Of a stretch of DNA of 64,000 nucleotides, positions 9,621-18,106 are shown in pieces. Location: the NCBI RefSeq assembly GCF_001571245.1, contig NZ_BCTK01000001.1, positions 1,426,001 through 1,490,000 on the forward strand, written 5' to 3'. The stretch is from Achromobacter piechaudii NBRC 102461 (GTDB lineage Bacteria; Pseudomonadota; Gammaproteobacteria; Burkholderiales; Burkholderiaceae_B). Position 1 is the stretch's first letter, and each line of letters begins with the position of its first letter. The notes beneath the pieces are model-generated. The model ran no database searches and was not told the origin of the DNA. It worked only from the letters and a program-made list of their open reading frames with translations. Both the position numbers and the translations under genes were made by a program.

Positions 9621-10457
9621 TCAGCCGCCCTGCCGGGCTTTGGCGTGCAGTTCCTGCAACAGCGGTTGGGCGGGCTCGATGCCCAGCCGCTTCTCGGTCG
9701 CGATCAGCCAACCGCTGCGGTGCCAGTCCTGAACCACCTTATCGACGGCGGCGATGGTGTCGGCTTCGCCTTTGCGCGTCCACACGACGGAGTTCGCGGG
9801 CAGGATCTCGGTGCCGATGGGCGCGTGATAACCGGCCCATTCCGGGTTGTTGCGCAGCAGGGGTTGGATCAGCGTGGAATCATGCACGGCGGCCACGCAC
9901 TGGCCGCCGCGCAGCGCCAGCAGCGAATCGGATGCGCCCTTGTAGCCCTTGACCACCGCGCCGTAGTCGGTGGACAGCGGCCTGGCGAAGCTGCTGCCCT
10001 GCGACACGCACACGGGCTTGCCGCGCAGGTCTTCCCACGTGTGGATACCGCTGGTCTTCAACGTCGCGGCCGCGCCGCCCACGCGAAAGAACGGCGTGGG
10101 CGCGTAGCCCAGGATCTCGGCGCGTTCCGGGTTCAATTCCATGGAAGCGATCAGCAGATCGACCTTGCCGGAAATCAGGAATTGCGTGCGCGTCGCGGTC
10201 TGCACCTGCACCAGCTCCGCCTTCACGCCCAGCCCTTCTGCCAGCGCGCGCGCCAGTTCGGGATTCCAGCCGACCAGTTGTTGCGTGGCCGGGTCCAGCG
10301 AGCCGAACACGCCGCCGTTGGCCAGCACGCCGATGGTCACGGTGCCGCGCTGCTTGATCTTGTCCAGCGTGGCGTCGGCATGAACCGCGCTGGCGGTCAG
10401 CGCCAAGGCCAGAGAGACTGCGCCACGGGCCAGGCCCGAGGGTTGAAAGAATGCCAT
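9621..10457 (-). CDS. Periplasmic amino acid-binding protein of the ABC importer
   Basis: 278 residues from the ATG at 10457. This start gives a clean signal peptide (MAFFQPSGLARGAVSLALAL, cleavage near ASAVHA-DA), which an upstream alternative would spoil. The mature part follows the family-3 solute-binding pattern: LDKIKQRGTVTIGVLANGGV, then GWNPELARALAEGLGVKAEL and DLLIASMELNPERAEILGYA. These are the domain-1 ligand loops for polar amino acids. It is the first gene of the importer operon. Ligand cannot be fixed; sulfur amino acids are the best guess from context. Confidence 0.9.
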   Translation of the reverse strand: MAFFQPSGLARGAVSLALALTASAVHADATLDKIKQRGTVTIGVLANGGVFGSLDPATQQLVGWNPELARALAEGLGVKAELVQVQTATRTQFLISGKVDLLIASMELNPERAEILGYAPTPFFRVGGAAATLKTSGIHTWEDLRGKPVCVSQGSSFARPLSTDYGAVVKGYKGASDSLLALRGGQCVAAVHDSTLIQPLLRNNPEWAGYHAPIGTEILPANSVVWTRKGEADTIAAVDKVVQDWHRSGWLIATEKRLGIEPAQPLLQELHAKARQGG

Positions 10458-10588
10458 GTCGATGTCTTGTCGTAAGTTGAACGTGTGCCCATGCTGCGGG
10501 CACCGGGTCGGCAAGACAAAGAAGACTTTCAGATATCAATATGCGCCGCCTGCCGCGCGCGAGGTGCGCGGCAGGACGGCAAGCCGGG

Positions 10589-11788
10589 CTATCCGCCCGC
10601 GTTGTCCGCCCCGTCAGCGACGTCCAACTGCGACGGCAACCGCCAGAGCAGGTCTTCCGTCATCTGCGACAGCATCACCACGCCCAGCATGCCCATGTTG
10701 CGCCGGACCTCTTCCACGATCAGGCTCAGGGCGCGCGCCACGCCGCGCTGTCCGGCCACCGTCGCCGCGTAGTTGAAGGGCCGCCCCACGAACACGCAGC
10801 GCGCGCCCAGCGCCAGCGCCTTCAGTACGTCGGAGCCGCGTCGCACGCCGCTGTCGAGCATGACGTCCATGCCGCCCGCCGCCTGCACCACGTCGGGCAG
10901 AGCGAGCAGCGGCGACACGCTGCCGTCCAGTTGCCGGCCGCCGTGGTTCGACACGATCACGCCGTCCATGCCCTGCGCGCGCGCCGTGCGCGCATCGTCG
11001 GGATGCAGGATGCCCTTGATGACCATCTGCCCCTTCCAGCGGCGGCGGATGGCGGCCACGTGACGCCAGTTCAAATGGCCGCGATCCGAGAAGTCGCGCA
11101 GCACGTTGGCCGACAGAATCGGCGCGCCGCGCGTGGCGTAGTTGTTTTCGAAATGGGGCATGCCGTGGCGCCAGAGCGTGCGCAGGAACGTACCGAACAG
11201 CCAGCGCGGATGCGTCAGGCCCTGCCATGCCAGCCCAAGGCTGGGCCGCAGCGGCGTAGAGAAGCCGGCCCGCACGTTGTTCTCGCGGTTGGCGGCGACA
11301 GGCGTGTCCACGGTCAGCACCAAAGTGGTCACGCCGGCGCCCGCCACGCGATCGATCAAGGCCGCGATCTGCGACTCGTCGCCCGGCAGATACGCCTGAA
11401 ACCACGTGCCCGGCGCGGCCTGCATCACCTCTTCCAGCCGGATCAGCGACGAGCCGCTCATGATGCAAGGCACGTCCGCATCGGCCGCCGCGCGCGCCAG
11501 CACGATGTCGCCGCGATAACTGGACAGCGCCGCAATGCCCATGGGCGCCACGCCGACGGGCGCGGCGTAGTCGCGGCCCAGCACGGTCGTGCGCGTACTG
11601 CGCTGGGACACGTCGACCAACACCCGGGGCCGGAACGCGTATTGGGCGTATGCCTGCCGGTTACCACGTTCGGACTGCCCATCCTCGACCGCGCCCGACA
11701 CATAGGCATAGATGGGTTTGGGCAGGCGGCGCCGGGCGGCGGCTTCGAAATCTTGCAGGCCAAGCAGATGGCGCAACGGGTCGGACAT
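10589..11788 (-). CDS. FMN-dependent alpha-hydroxy-acid oxidase/dehydrogenase
   Basis: 399 residues, close to LldD, glycolate oxidase and mandelate dehydrogenase. Visible signatures are the FMN-binding PVGVAPMGIAALSSYRGDIV, the FQAYLPGD strand, LTVDTPVAANRENNVRAGF, and the active-site block VIVSNHGGRQLDGSVSPLLA with its catalytic His. It oxidises an L-2-hydroxy acid to the 2-oxo acid and passes electrons to oxygen or the quinone pool. The divergent LysR gene (11948) is the likely regulator; a D-2-hydroxyacid dehydrogenase and a Bug receptor lie just beyond. Exact substrate is unknown. Confidence 0.88.
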   Translation of the reverse strand: MSDPLRHLLGLQDFEAAARRRLPKPIYAYVSGAVEDGQSERGNRQAYAQYAFRPRVLVDVSQRSTRTTVLGRDYAAPVGVAPMGIAALSSYRGDIVLARAAADADVPCIMSGSSLIRLEEVMQAAPGTWFQAYLPGDESQIAALIDRVAGAGVTTLVLTVDTPVAANRENNVRAGFSTPLRPSLGLAWQGLTHPRWLFGTFLRTLWRHGMPHFENNYATRGAPILSANVLRDFSDRGHLNWRHVAAIRRRWKGQMVIKGILHPDDARTARAQGMDGVIVSNHGGRQLDGSVSPLLALPDVVQAAGGMDVMLDSGVRRGSDVLKALALGARCVFVGRPFNYAATVAGQRGVARALSLIVEEVRRNMGMLGVVMLSQMTEDLLWRLPSQLDVADGADNAGG

Positions 11789-11883
11789 GCAGGCTCCTTG
11801 CGGCGCAGGGGGCCCGGCTGTCGGACCCGCCGCGCTGTCGATTCAGGCGATGGCGCACGACTATAGGCGTGAGACCTGTTTGA

Positions 11884-11898
11884 ATAAAGTGACTTTAT
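11884..11898. promoter_or_regulatory. Candidate LysR operator between oxidase and LysR genes
   Basis: ATAAAG-TGA-CTTTAT is a perfect inverted repeat (6+3+6) of the size and AT-rich type bound by LysR regulators. It lies 50 bases before the LysR start and about 96 bases upstream of the divergent oxidase start, the usual place for control of both genes. Confidence 0.5.
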
Positions 11899-11947
11899 CG
11901 ACAGCGTTCATTACACTTTTCTTCGCCCTGACCACCGCATTCCTGCC

Positions 11948-12847
11948 ATGACGCTCAAGCAACTCGAAGCCTTTTACTGGGCCGCCACCTGCAAGAATTT
12001 CGCCATTGCCGCGAACCGTCTCAATATCTCGGTGTCGTCCTTGTCCAAGCGCATCGGAGAATTGGAAGCGTCCATCGGCGCCGACCTGTTCAGCCGCAGC
12101 GCCCGCAGCGCCACCCTGACGGCGCTGGGAGAACAGCTGGTGCCGCACGCCAAGGACCTGCTGCGCAACGCCGATCAATTCATGCAGCAGGCCAGCAACA
12201 ACCTCACCTATTCCGGCCGTTGCCGTTTCGGCGCGGGAGAGCTCACGTCGATGACGTGGATGCCCCGATTGATCGACGACATCCAGCGCGCCTATCCCAA
12301 CCTGCTGGTGGAACCCTTCGTGGGTGTGGGCGAGCTGGTCGAGCGCGGACTCGAGGAAGGAGAGCTGGATTTTGCCGTCATCGCGGGGCCGTCCTCACGC
12401 GCGTCCATCGCCTCGCACCTGATCGGCAGCGCGGCCTTCGAATGGGTGGCGGCCCCGCGCGCCGTGCCCGACCCTGCCGCGCTGACGCCCGCCGACCTGC
12501 CGGGCCTGACCCTGATCACGCAGCCGCCAAGTTCCGGCGTCATCCGCATGCTGGACGACTGGCTGACCGAACAAGGCGTCTCGCCCGGCCGCACGCAATG
12601 CTGCAACAGCTGGGGCGCCATCGCGGGCATGCTGCGGCACGGGCTGGGCCTGGGATTTTTGCCCACGTCCTGGGCGCGCGCGCTGATTCAGCGCGGCGAC
12701 CTGCAAGCGCTGCCCGGCCTGCCGCCCCTGCGCCCCCTGCCCTATACCTTCCAATGGCGGCGCGACGATACGCGCCCGATGCTGGCGGACTTGCGCGTGC
12801 TGGCTCAGTCCGCGCAGGACTTCGGCGTGCCGGCCGGCATGCTGTAG
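11948..12847 (+). CDS. LysR-family transcriptional regulator
   Basis: 299 residues. The N-terminal helix-turn-helix reads MTLKQLEAFYWAATCKNFAI followed by AANRLNISVSSLSKRIGELE. The effector half has the usual FVGVGELVERGLEEGELDFA dimer and ligand loop. It is divergent from the hydroxyacid oxidase and upstream of the hydroxyacid dehydrogenase and Bug receptor, so it probably controls one or both groups in response to a hydroxy or oxo acid. Confidence 0.9.
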   Translation: MTLKQLEAFYWAATCKNFAIAANRLNISVSSLSKRIGELEASIGADLFSRSARSATLTALGEQLVPHAKDLLRNADQFMQQASNNLTYSGRCRFGAGELTSMTWMPRLIDDIQRAYPNLLVEPFVGVGELVERGLEEGELDFAVIAGPSSRASIASHLIGSAAFEWVAAPRAVPDPAALTPADLPGLTLITQPPSSGVIRMLDDWLTEQGVSPGRTQCCNSWGAIAGMLRHGLGLGFLPTSWARALIQRGDLQALPGLPPLRPLPYTFQWRRDDTRPMLADLRVLAQSAQDFGVPAGML

Positions 12848-12914
12848 CGCCCCGGGCGGGCACCTGAACGCGGCGCTTGAACGTGCGTGCCGCACTGTTT
12901 CGAAAAAGTCGCTC

Positions 12915-12932
12915 AATAATCAGAAAATTATT
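12915..12932. promoter_or_regulatory. Inverted repeat before the hydroxyacid dehydrogenase
   Basis: AATAAT-cagaaa-ATTATT, an 18-base inverted repeat in an AT-rich patch inside a GC-rich intergenic region, 71 bases before the dehydrogenase ATG. It could be a regulator site or promoter element for the dehydrogenase-Bug pair. The arms are short and AT-only, so chance is possible. Confidence 0.3.
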
Positions 12933-13003
12933 CGCTTTATCTCCGGTTTCACCCCGCGTAGAGTCGCCTCGAACAATGAACGCCCCTACGGAGACAAGGT
13001 GCA

Positions 13004-14077
13004 ATGCCGGATTTCGGTTCCCCCTCGCAAGACTTTCCCAAACGCCTTTGCCGGCTGGACCTGTGGCTGAACCCCGTGTTCGACGAAATGATCGGCGCGC
13101 AGCCGGACATCGCCTTGTCGGTGCTGCCCGCCCGGGGCGATGACGCCCGCACGCTGGCGGGCTTGCGGTCTGCCCACGCCTATCACGTGTCGGCCGCCAA
13201 GGACGAACTGCCGCGTCAGTGGTTCGTGAATGCCGAGCTGATTGCAGAGTGTCCCGATCTGGTGTGCGTCTCATCCGGCGGCGCGGGGTATGACACGGTG
13301 GACGTGCCTGCCTGCACGGCGGCCGGCATCGCGGTCGTGAACCAGGCGGGCGGCAACGCCGCGTCGGTGGCTGAACACACCTACGCGCTGCTGCTGGCCG
13401 TGCAGCGCCGCGTGGTCGAGTCGCACCAGCGGCTGCGGCACGACACCGGTTTTACGCGCGAGGACCTGATGGGCCACGAAATCCACGGCACCGTAATCGG
13501 GCTGGTGGGCATCGGCCAGATTGGCTCGCGCGTGGCGCGCATTGCGCAAGGCTTCGGCATGCGCGTGATTGCGCATGACCCGCTGCTGGACGCCGACACC
13601 ATCCGCGCACGCGGTGCGGAACCCGTGTCCTTGCCCGACCTGCTGGGCCAGGCGGACGTGGTGTCGCTGCATTGCCCGCTGGACGCCTCCACGCGCGGCA
13701 TGATCGACGCGCGCGCCTTTGCCGCGATGAAGCCGCAGGCGGTCTTCGTCTCTACCGCACGCGGCGGCATCCACGACGAGGCGGCGCTTTACGACGCGTT
13801 GCGCGCGGGCCATCTGCGCGGCGCTGGCCTGGACGTCTGGCAGCAGGAGCCGCCCCCGGCCGACACCCCGCTGCTGGCGCTGCCCAACGTTGTCGCCACC
13901 TTTCACACGGCGGGCGTCACGCACGAAGCCCGTCGCAATGTTGCGCAGTCCTCGGCGCAGCAGTTGATGGCGATGCTGCGCGGCGAGCGTCCGCCGCAAT
14001 TGGTCAACCCCGAAGTCTGGCCCGTGGCGTCGGCGCGTATCGCCGCACTGCTCGCGCGCGGCCCGGCCGTTCAGTAA
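13004..14077 (+). CDS. D-isomer-specific 2-hydroxyacid dehydrogenase
   Basis: 357 residues. The NAD-binding fold shows IGLVGIGQIGSRVARIAQGF (GxGxxG) followed by an acidic D (AHDPLLD). The catalytic triad is recognisable: Arg in VFVSTARGGIHDEAAL, Glu in LDVWQQEPPP, and His in VVATFHTAGVTHEAR. The family interconverts 2-oxo and D-2-hydroxy acids, for example glyoxylate/hydroxypyruvate or phosphoglycerate. An ACGGAGACAAGG ribosome site supports the start. The Bug receptor gene follows 104 bases later, suggesting the dehydrogenase acts on an imported carboxylate. Confidence 0.88.
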   Translation: MPDFGSPSQDFPKRLCRLDLWLNPVFDEMIGAQPDIALSVLPARGDDARTLAGLRSAHAYHVSAAKDELPRQWFVNAELIAECPDLVCVSSGGAGYDTVDVPACTAAGIAVVNQAGGNAASVAEHTYALLLAVQRRVVESHQRLRHDTGFTREDLMGHEIHGTVIGLVGIGQIGSRVARIAQGFGMRVIAHDPLLDADTIRARGAEPVSLPDLLGQADVVSLHCPLDASTRGMIDARAFAAMKPQAVFVSTARGGIHDEAALYDALRAGHLRGAGLDVWQQEPPPADTPLLALPNVVATFHTAGVTHEARRNVAQSSAQQLMAMLRGERPPQLVNPEVWPVASARIAALLARGPAVQ

Positions 14078-14181
14078 CGCGGACGAATCCGTACCGCTCA
14101 GAAATTCAGTACCCCTGATTCAGTACCGCTGAGAAAACCAGTGCGGCATCAAGCCGCCGATCCATCCCAAGAGGAGACACC

Positions 14182-15183
14182 ATGCAATACCCCTGCAAGA
14201 AGCGCCGCACCCTGCGCGCGCTGGCGGCGTCCATCGCCCTGATGTCCTGCGCGACCCTGTACGCCACTGGCGCGCAAGCGGCCGGCTACCCGGAACACCC
14301 CATCAACCTGATCGTGTCGTACGGCCCCGGCGGCGGCACGGATCTGGTGGCGCGCATGATGGCGCCCTTCCTGCAAAAGTACCTGGGCAACGATGCGCGC
14401 ATCGTGGTGCTGAACCGCCCCGGCGCGGGCGGCGCCATCGGCTTTACCGAACTGGCCCGCGCGCAGCCCGATGGCTACACCATCGGCTTCATCAACACGC
14501 CCAACCTGCTGACGATTCCCATCGAGCGCAAGTCCAGCTTCACCTGGCAAAGCTACGACCTGCTGGGCAACCTGATCGACGATCCGGGCGCCTTCACGGT
14601 GCGCAATGACAACGAACTGAAGACGTTGGCCGATCTGTCCGCCTATGCCAAGAAGAACCCGGGCAAGGTGACGGTGGGCACGACGGGAACCGGGTCCGAC
14701 GACCACCTGGCCATGCTGCGCTTCGAGCGCGCGTCGGGCACGAAGCTGAGTCACATTCCGTATAAGGGCGCGGGCGAAGTACGCGGCGCGCTGGCCAGCG
14801 GCGAAATCACGATCGGCGCGATCAATGTGGGCGAAGCGCTGCAATACCAGAAAGGCGGCACGCCGCTGCGCTTCCTGGGGCAGATGGGCAAGACGCGCTC
14901 GGCTGCGTTGCCCGACATGCCCACGTTCAAGGAACAGGGCTACGACTTTGAACTGGCCTCCCTGCGCGGCCTGGCCGCGCCGAAGGGCTTGCCCGCCGAT
15001 GTGCGCGCCAAGCTGACCGACGCCGTCAAACGCACGGTGGATGATCCGGCGTTCCAGGCCAAGGCGAACGAGATGTTCGCGCCCTTGCGCTACCTGCCGC
15101 CCGCCGACTACGCACGGGAATTGGCGAGCGGCGAGGCGGAGTTCCAGACGCTCTGGAAGGAAGCGCCCTGGCTGGACAAGTGA
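14182..15183 (+). CDS. Bug-type tripartite tricarboxylate transporter receptor
   Basis: 333 residues with a signal peptide (basic CKKRRTLRALAASIALMSCA start, cleavage near GAQA-AGYP). The mature start YPEHPINLIVSYGPGGGTDL and the VLNRPGAGGAIGFTELARAQ segment are the family's ligand-loop signatures, as are LSHIPYKGAGEVRGALASGE and LPDMPTFKEQGYD. Bug proteins catch carboxylates in the periplasm for TctAB-type membrane partners, which are not in this window. Encoded after the hydroxyacid dehydrogenase. Ribosome site AAGAGGAGA. Confidence 0.92.
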   Translation: MQYPCKKRRTLRALAASIALMSCATLYATGAQAAGYPEHPINLIVSYGPGGGTDLVARMMAPFLQKYLGNDARIVVLNRPGAGGAIGFTELARAQPDGYTIGFINTPNLLTIPIERKSSFTWQSYDLLGNLIDDPGAFTVRNDNELKTLADLSAYAKKNPGKVTVGTTGTGSDDHLAMLRFERASGTKLSHIPYKGAGEVRGALASGEITIGAINVGEALQYQKGGTPLRFLGQMGKTRSAALPDMPTFKEQGYDFELASLRGLAAPKGLPADVRAKLTDAVKRTVDDPAFQAKANEMFAPLRYLPPADYARELASGEAEFQTLWKEAPWLDK

Positions 15184-15187
15184 CGTC

Positions 15188-16021
15188 TTACTTGGGCTTG
15201 ACGTCTTCGCCCGGATAACCGTCGATGTAGGCCCGGCCCGAGCAACGCAGCATCGCCACGCAGGCCGGCGCGCCGGTCTTCGTGGTGCACGTGGCGCGCG
15301 CCTCTTCGCGCGCGGCGACGGGGTCGGGGTTCAGCGCCGTGAAGCGCGTGCCCCGGCCTTCGCTGCCCTTCACCCATGCCATGCCGACGCAGGTGTCCTT
15401 GTAGGTCAGTACCTTGCGGCAGTCCTTGCATTCTTCCCACTTCAGCAGCGTCGACATCGCGTCGTCTTCCTTCGGATAACCATCCGAATAGACCAGCCCG
15501 CCATCGGCGCCTTCAGCGACCGCACCCCAGTATTGCCGATCGTTGACCTTGGCCGACAGGGCCTCTACGTCGGCGGGCTTGGCGCGCTTTGCGGCTTGCA
15601 GATCGGCGGCGCTGTAGCCCGGGCCCACGCAGTACGGCAGCGTCATCAGGCGGCACTTGCCATCGGGGCTGCCTGCGGTGCAGCGGCGCATGGCCTTCTT
15701 GGCGGCCAATTCGGGCGACACGCTATTGCCCGGAAACAGGTCGTGGCGCGAGTTGCGCGCATAGGCCAGGCAGCTGTCGGAAAACCAGTTGAGCTTCTTG
15801 CATTCCTTGCCGCCCTGGCGGCGGCACTCGGCCAGCGAGGCGGCCTCGGCGTCCTTCTGCGACAGTTCCGGCATCGCCCAATATGTCTTGTCGTGATTGC
15901 CGTCGGTGGCAACGCCACCAAACTGCTTGTCGGCATACGCGGGATTTGCGGCCAAACCGGCCACCAGAGCGATAGCGGCGAAGGCGGCGCGGATCAGGGG
16001 GTGAAAGCGGGCAGGCATCAT
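15188..16021 (-). CDS. Exported protein with two DUF4189-like repeats
   Basis: About 277 residues from the ATG at 16021 (MMPARFHPLIRAAFAAIALV), chosen because it begins a signal peptide cleaved near AYA-DK. Two cysteine-rich units follow, each with W-(G/A)-x-(A/M)-x-x, A-x-x-x-C and C-x-W or C-V-G-x-A/Y patterns, as in DUF4189 proteins (KTYWAMPELSQKDAEAASLA and RQYWGAVAEGADGGLVYSDG). The many cysteines suggest disulfides in the periplasm. Function is unknown. Its end is only 4 bases from the convergent Bug gene. No clear ribosome site was seen before the chosen start. Confidence 0.65.
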   Translation of the reverse strand: MMPARFHPLIRAAFAAIALVAGLAANPAYADKQFGGVATDGNHDKTYWAMPELSQKDAEAASLAECRRQGGKECKKLNWFSDSCLAYARNSRHDLFPGNSVSPELAAKKAMRRCTAGSPDGKCRLMTLPYCVGPGYSAADLQAAKRAKPADVEALSAKVNDRQYWGAVAEGADGGLVYSDGYPKEDDAMSTLLKWEECKDCRKVLTYKDTCVGMAWVKGSEGRGTRFTALNPDPVAAREEARATCTTKTGAPACVAMLRCSGRAYIDGYPGEDVKPK

Positions 16022-16406
16022 CGTCGTGGGTCTTGGAGGAATGAATGCGAAAGTGCAGCGGGGAAGTGAAGCGCGGCAGTGAAGCGCGAGAGTCAAGCGG
16101 ACCGATCTTAGCAAACAGGACCGCCGCTCCGTCCCCCTGATTTGGGGCATGCCAGGCATATTGCGTAACAAATTTCACATACCGAGAGAAGATTGCTGGC
16201 CCCGTTTTCCGGTAAAAATGTCGGACTTTTATCAAGCGCTTATGTGCTTGTTTCCTCGGTCGGCAGGCTGTTATCGCATTAACAAAGGATGCGTTCGAAG
16301 CCATCGCCTGTCACGAAGAGAAACAATCGAGCTGCCTGATCCCGACCTGCCCGCCGGCTGTTGATGCCGGCAGGATCTTTTTGCCACGGAACATCGACCG
16401 CCCACC

Positions 16407-16976
16407 ATGACGTCGCCCCTGCCTTGTTCGTCCCGCCGCAAACCGCTCCTGTTGCCGGCCACCCTGATTGCCGCCGCGTTGGGCTTATCAGGTTGTGCGC
16501 CGATGCCTACGGGCGGCAGCTCGGCGCTGCCCTCGCTGGGCAATGTGTTCAAGTCGGGCTTGTCGTTTTCGCCTAGCGTGAACGTGGCCAAGAACATGGA
16601 AGGCCGGTCCATCAACGACGCCATCGCCGCGCTGGGCGAGCCCTCGAAAAAGCGCGCGGTGGGCAACACGATGGAACTGGAATGGTCCGATTACCAGGCG
16701 GCGCCGTATACGGAATGGGTCACCACGGGCACGAGCCAGCAGGTCGTCGGCATGATCCCCGCCACCAATACGAGCGCCGCGACGCCGGTCTTTCAGACCA
16801 ACAGCACGGGCCATTACCAGAATCGCACGCGCGTGTATGAATGCACCGTGCTGATGCGGATGCAGGACAGCATCATCACCAGCACCAGCGTCGACGGCAA
16901 CGTCTGCCCCGAATTCATTGCCGCCTTGCGCAAGTGGGCGGGAGAAGCCGACGCCAACAACTATGTGGTGAAGTAA
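16407..16976 (+). CDS. Outer-membrane-type lipoprotein of unknown function
   Basis: 189 residues. The N-terminus is a lipoprotein signal with lipobox L-S-G-C (PATLIAAALGLSGCAPMPTG). The mature part contains GRSINDAIAALGEPSKKRAV, a pattern seen in small SmpA/BamE-like or transfer-associated lipoproteins, then a region rich in Thr and Asn (VVGMPATN-like loop), and two cysteines (YECTVLMRM, GNVCPEF) that may form a disulfide. No operon partner. Confidence 0.75.
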   Translation: MTSPLPCSSRRKPLLLPATLIAAALGLSGCAPMPTGGSSALPSLGNVFKSGLSFSPSVNVAKNMEGRSINDAIAALGEPSKKRAVGNTMELEWSDYQAAPYTEWVTTGTSQQVVGMIPATNTSAATPVFQTNSTGHYQNRTRVYECTVLMRMQDSIITSTSVDGNVCPEFIAALRKWAGEADANNYVVK

Positions 16977-17092
16977 GCCGCGCGGCCGCCGTCAGGCACG
17001 TGAGCCCGCACGAGCGGGTTCACGCCAAGACCGCTGCCAAGCAGGCCCGCGCAACGTCGGCAACGCGCGCGGGCGCGGCAAGAACACGGCCA

Positions 17093-18067
17093 TTACTCGG
17101 CCAGCTTGATCGCCCCACTATCCAGCAGCTTTTGCCATTTGGCGGTGTCGTCGGCGATAAACTGCTGCAAGTCCGCGCGCGAACCGCCCCCAGCGATCAT
17201 GCCCGCGTTGGCCACCGCCGTTTCAAACGCGGGTGACTTCACGGTTTGCCGCAGCGCTGCGTTCAGTTGCTCCAGCACAGCCGCGTCGATGCCGGGCGAG
17301 GCAGCGACGGAAAACCACTGGCTGGCCTCATAACCCGGAAAACCGGATTCGGCCACGGTGGGCACATCGGGCAAGGCATCGAGCCGCACCTTCGTGGTCA
17401 CGGCGTAGGCCTTGAGCGCGCCGGCCTTGATCTGCGGCAGCACGGGCGAAGACCCCAGGATGGCCAGCGGAATCTGCCCACCCGCTACATCCGACACCGC
17501 CTGGCCGCCGCCCTTATACGGCACGTGCACGATGTGCGTGCCGGCGTACTGGTTGAGCAATTCGCCCGCCAGGTGTTGCGACGTGCCATTGCCGGAACTG
17601 CCGTAGCTCCAGTTCTCGGGATGCTTGCGCGCATCCGCCAGCACATCGGCCAGCCGGGGCAAGGCGCGCTGCGCGGGGCCCACGACCACCATCGGCCCTT
17701 GCGCCATCAACATGACGGGCGCAAGTTCTTTGCCGATGGCCGGCTGCGGACTAGGGTAGATCAGCGGACCGGGCACGGTGATCAGATAGCCGTCACCGGC
17801 CTTGCTGCGCGCCACCATCTGTAGCGCAATCGCGCCCGATGCGCCGGGCTTGTTCTCGACCACCACGTTCAGCCCCGTGCGCCGCGCCAGGTCTTGCGCC
17901 GCCACGCGCGTCAGCACGTCGGCGGTGCCTCCTGGCACGAACCCCACGATCCAATTGATCTGTTTGCCGGGCCAGGACAGTGTGGCCTCGGCCGACGCGG
18001 CCATGGGCAGCGTCAGGGCGCAGCCCAGGCCGGCCCATGCAATGGCGCTACGAATAACGGACTTCAT
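17093..18067 (-). CDS. Bug-type receptor next to a sulfatase gene
   Basis: 324 residues, signal peptide cleaved near ASA-EAT. Diagnostic segments: WPGKQINWIVGFVPGGTADV, VVENKPGASGAIALQMVARS, VHVPYKGGGQAVSDVAGGQI and LPDVPTVAESGFPGYEASQW. It lies 39 bases after the sulfatase gene and is probably cotranscribed, which suggests capture of the sulfatase's substrate or desulfated product. Membrane components of a transporter are absent here. Confidence 0.9.
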   Translation of the reverse strand: MKSVIRSAIAWAGLGCALTLPMAASAEATLSWPGKQINWIVGFVPGGTADVLTRVAAQDLARRTGLNVVVENKPGASGAIALQMVARSKAGDGYLITVPGPLIYPSPQPAIGKELAPVMLMAQGPMVVVGPAQRALPRLADVLADARKHPENWSYGSSGNGTSQHLAGELLNQYAGTHIVHVPYKGGGQAVSDVAGGQIPLAILGSSPVLPQIKAGALKAYAVTTKVRLDALPDVPTVAESGFPGYEASQWFSVAASPGIDAAVLEQLNAALRQTVKSPAFETAVANAGMIAGGGSRADLQQFIADDTAKWQKLLDSGAIKLAE

Positions 18068-18106
18068 GACTTCCCCTTGTGCTTGGCGCCGTCTATCGCG
18101 GGCCGT

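Noticed and set aside
17000-17023. GTGAGCCCGC-ACGA-GCGGGTTCAC hairpin as terminator after the lipoprotein gene
   Set aside because: No T run follows on either strand and one pair is G-T; could be a weak stem only, so not listed as a feature.
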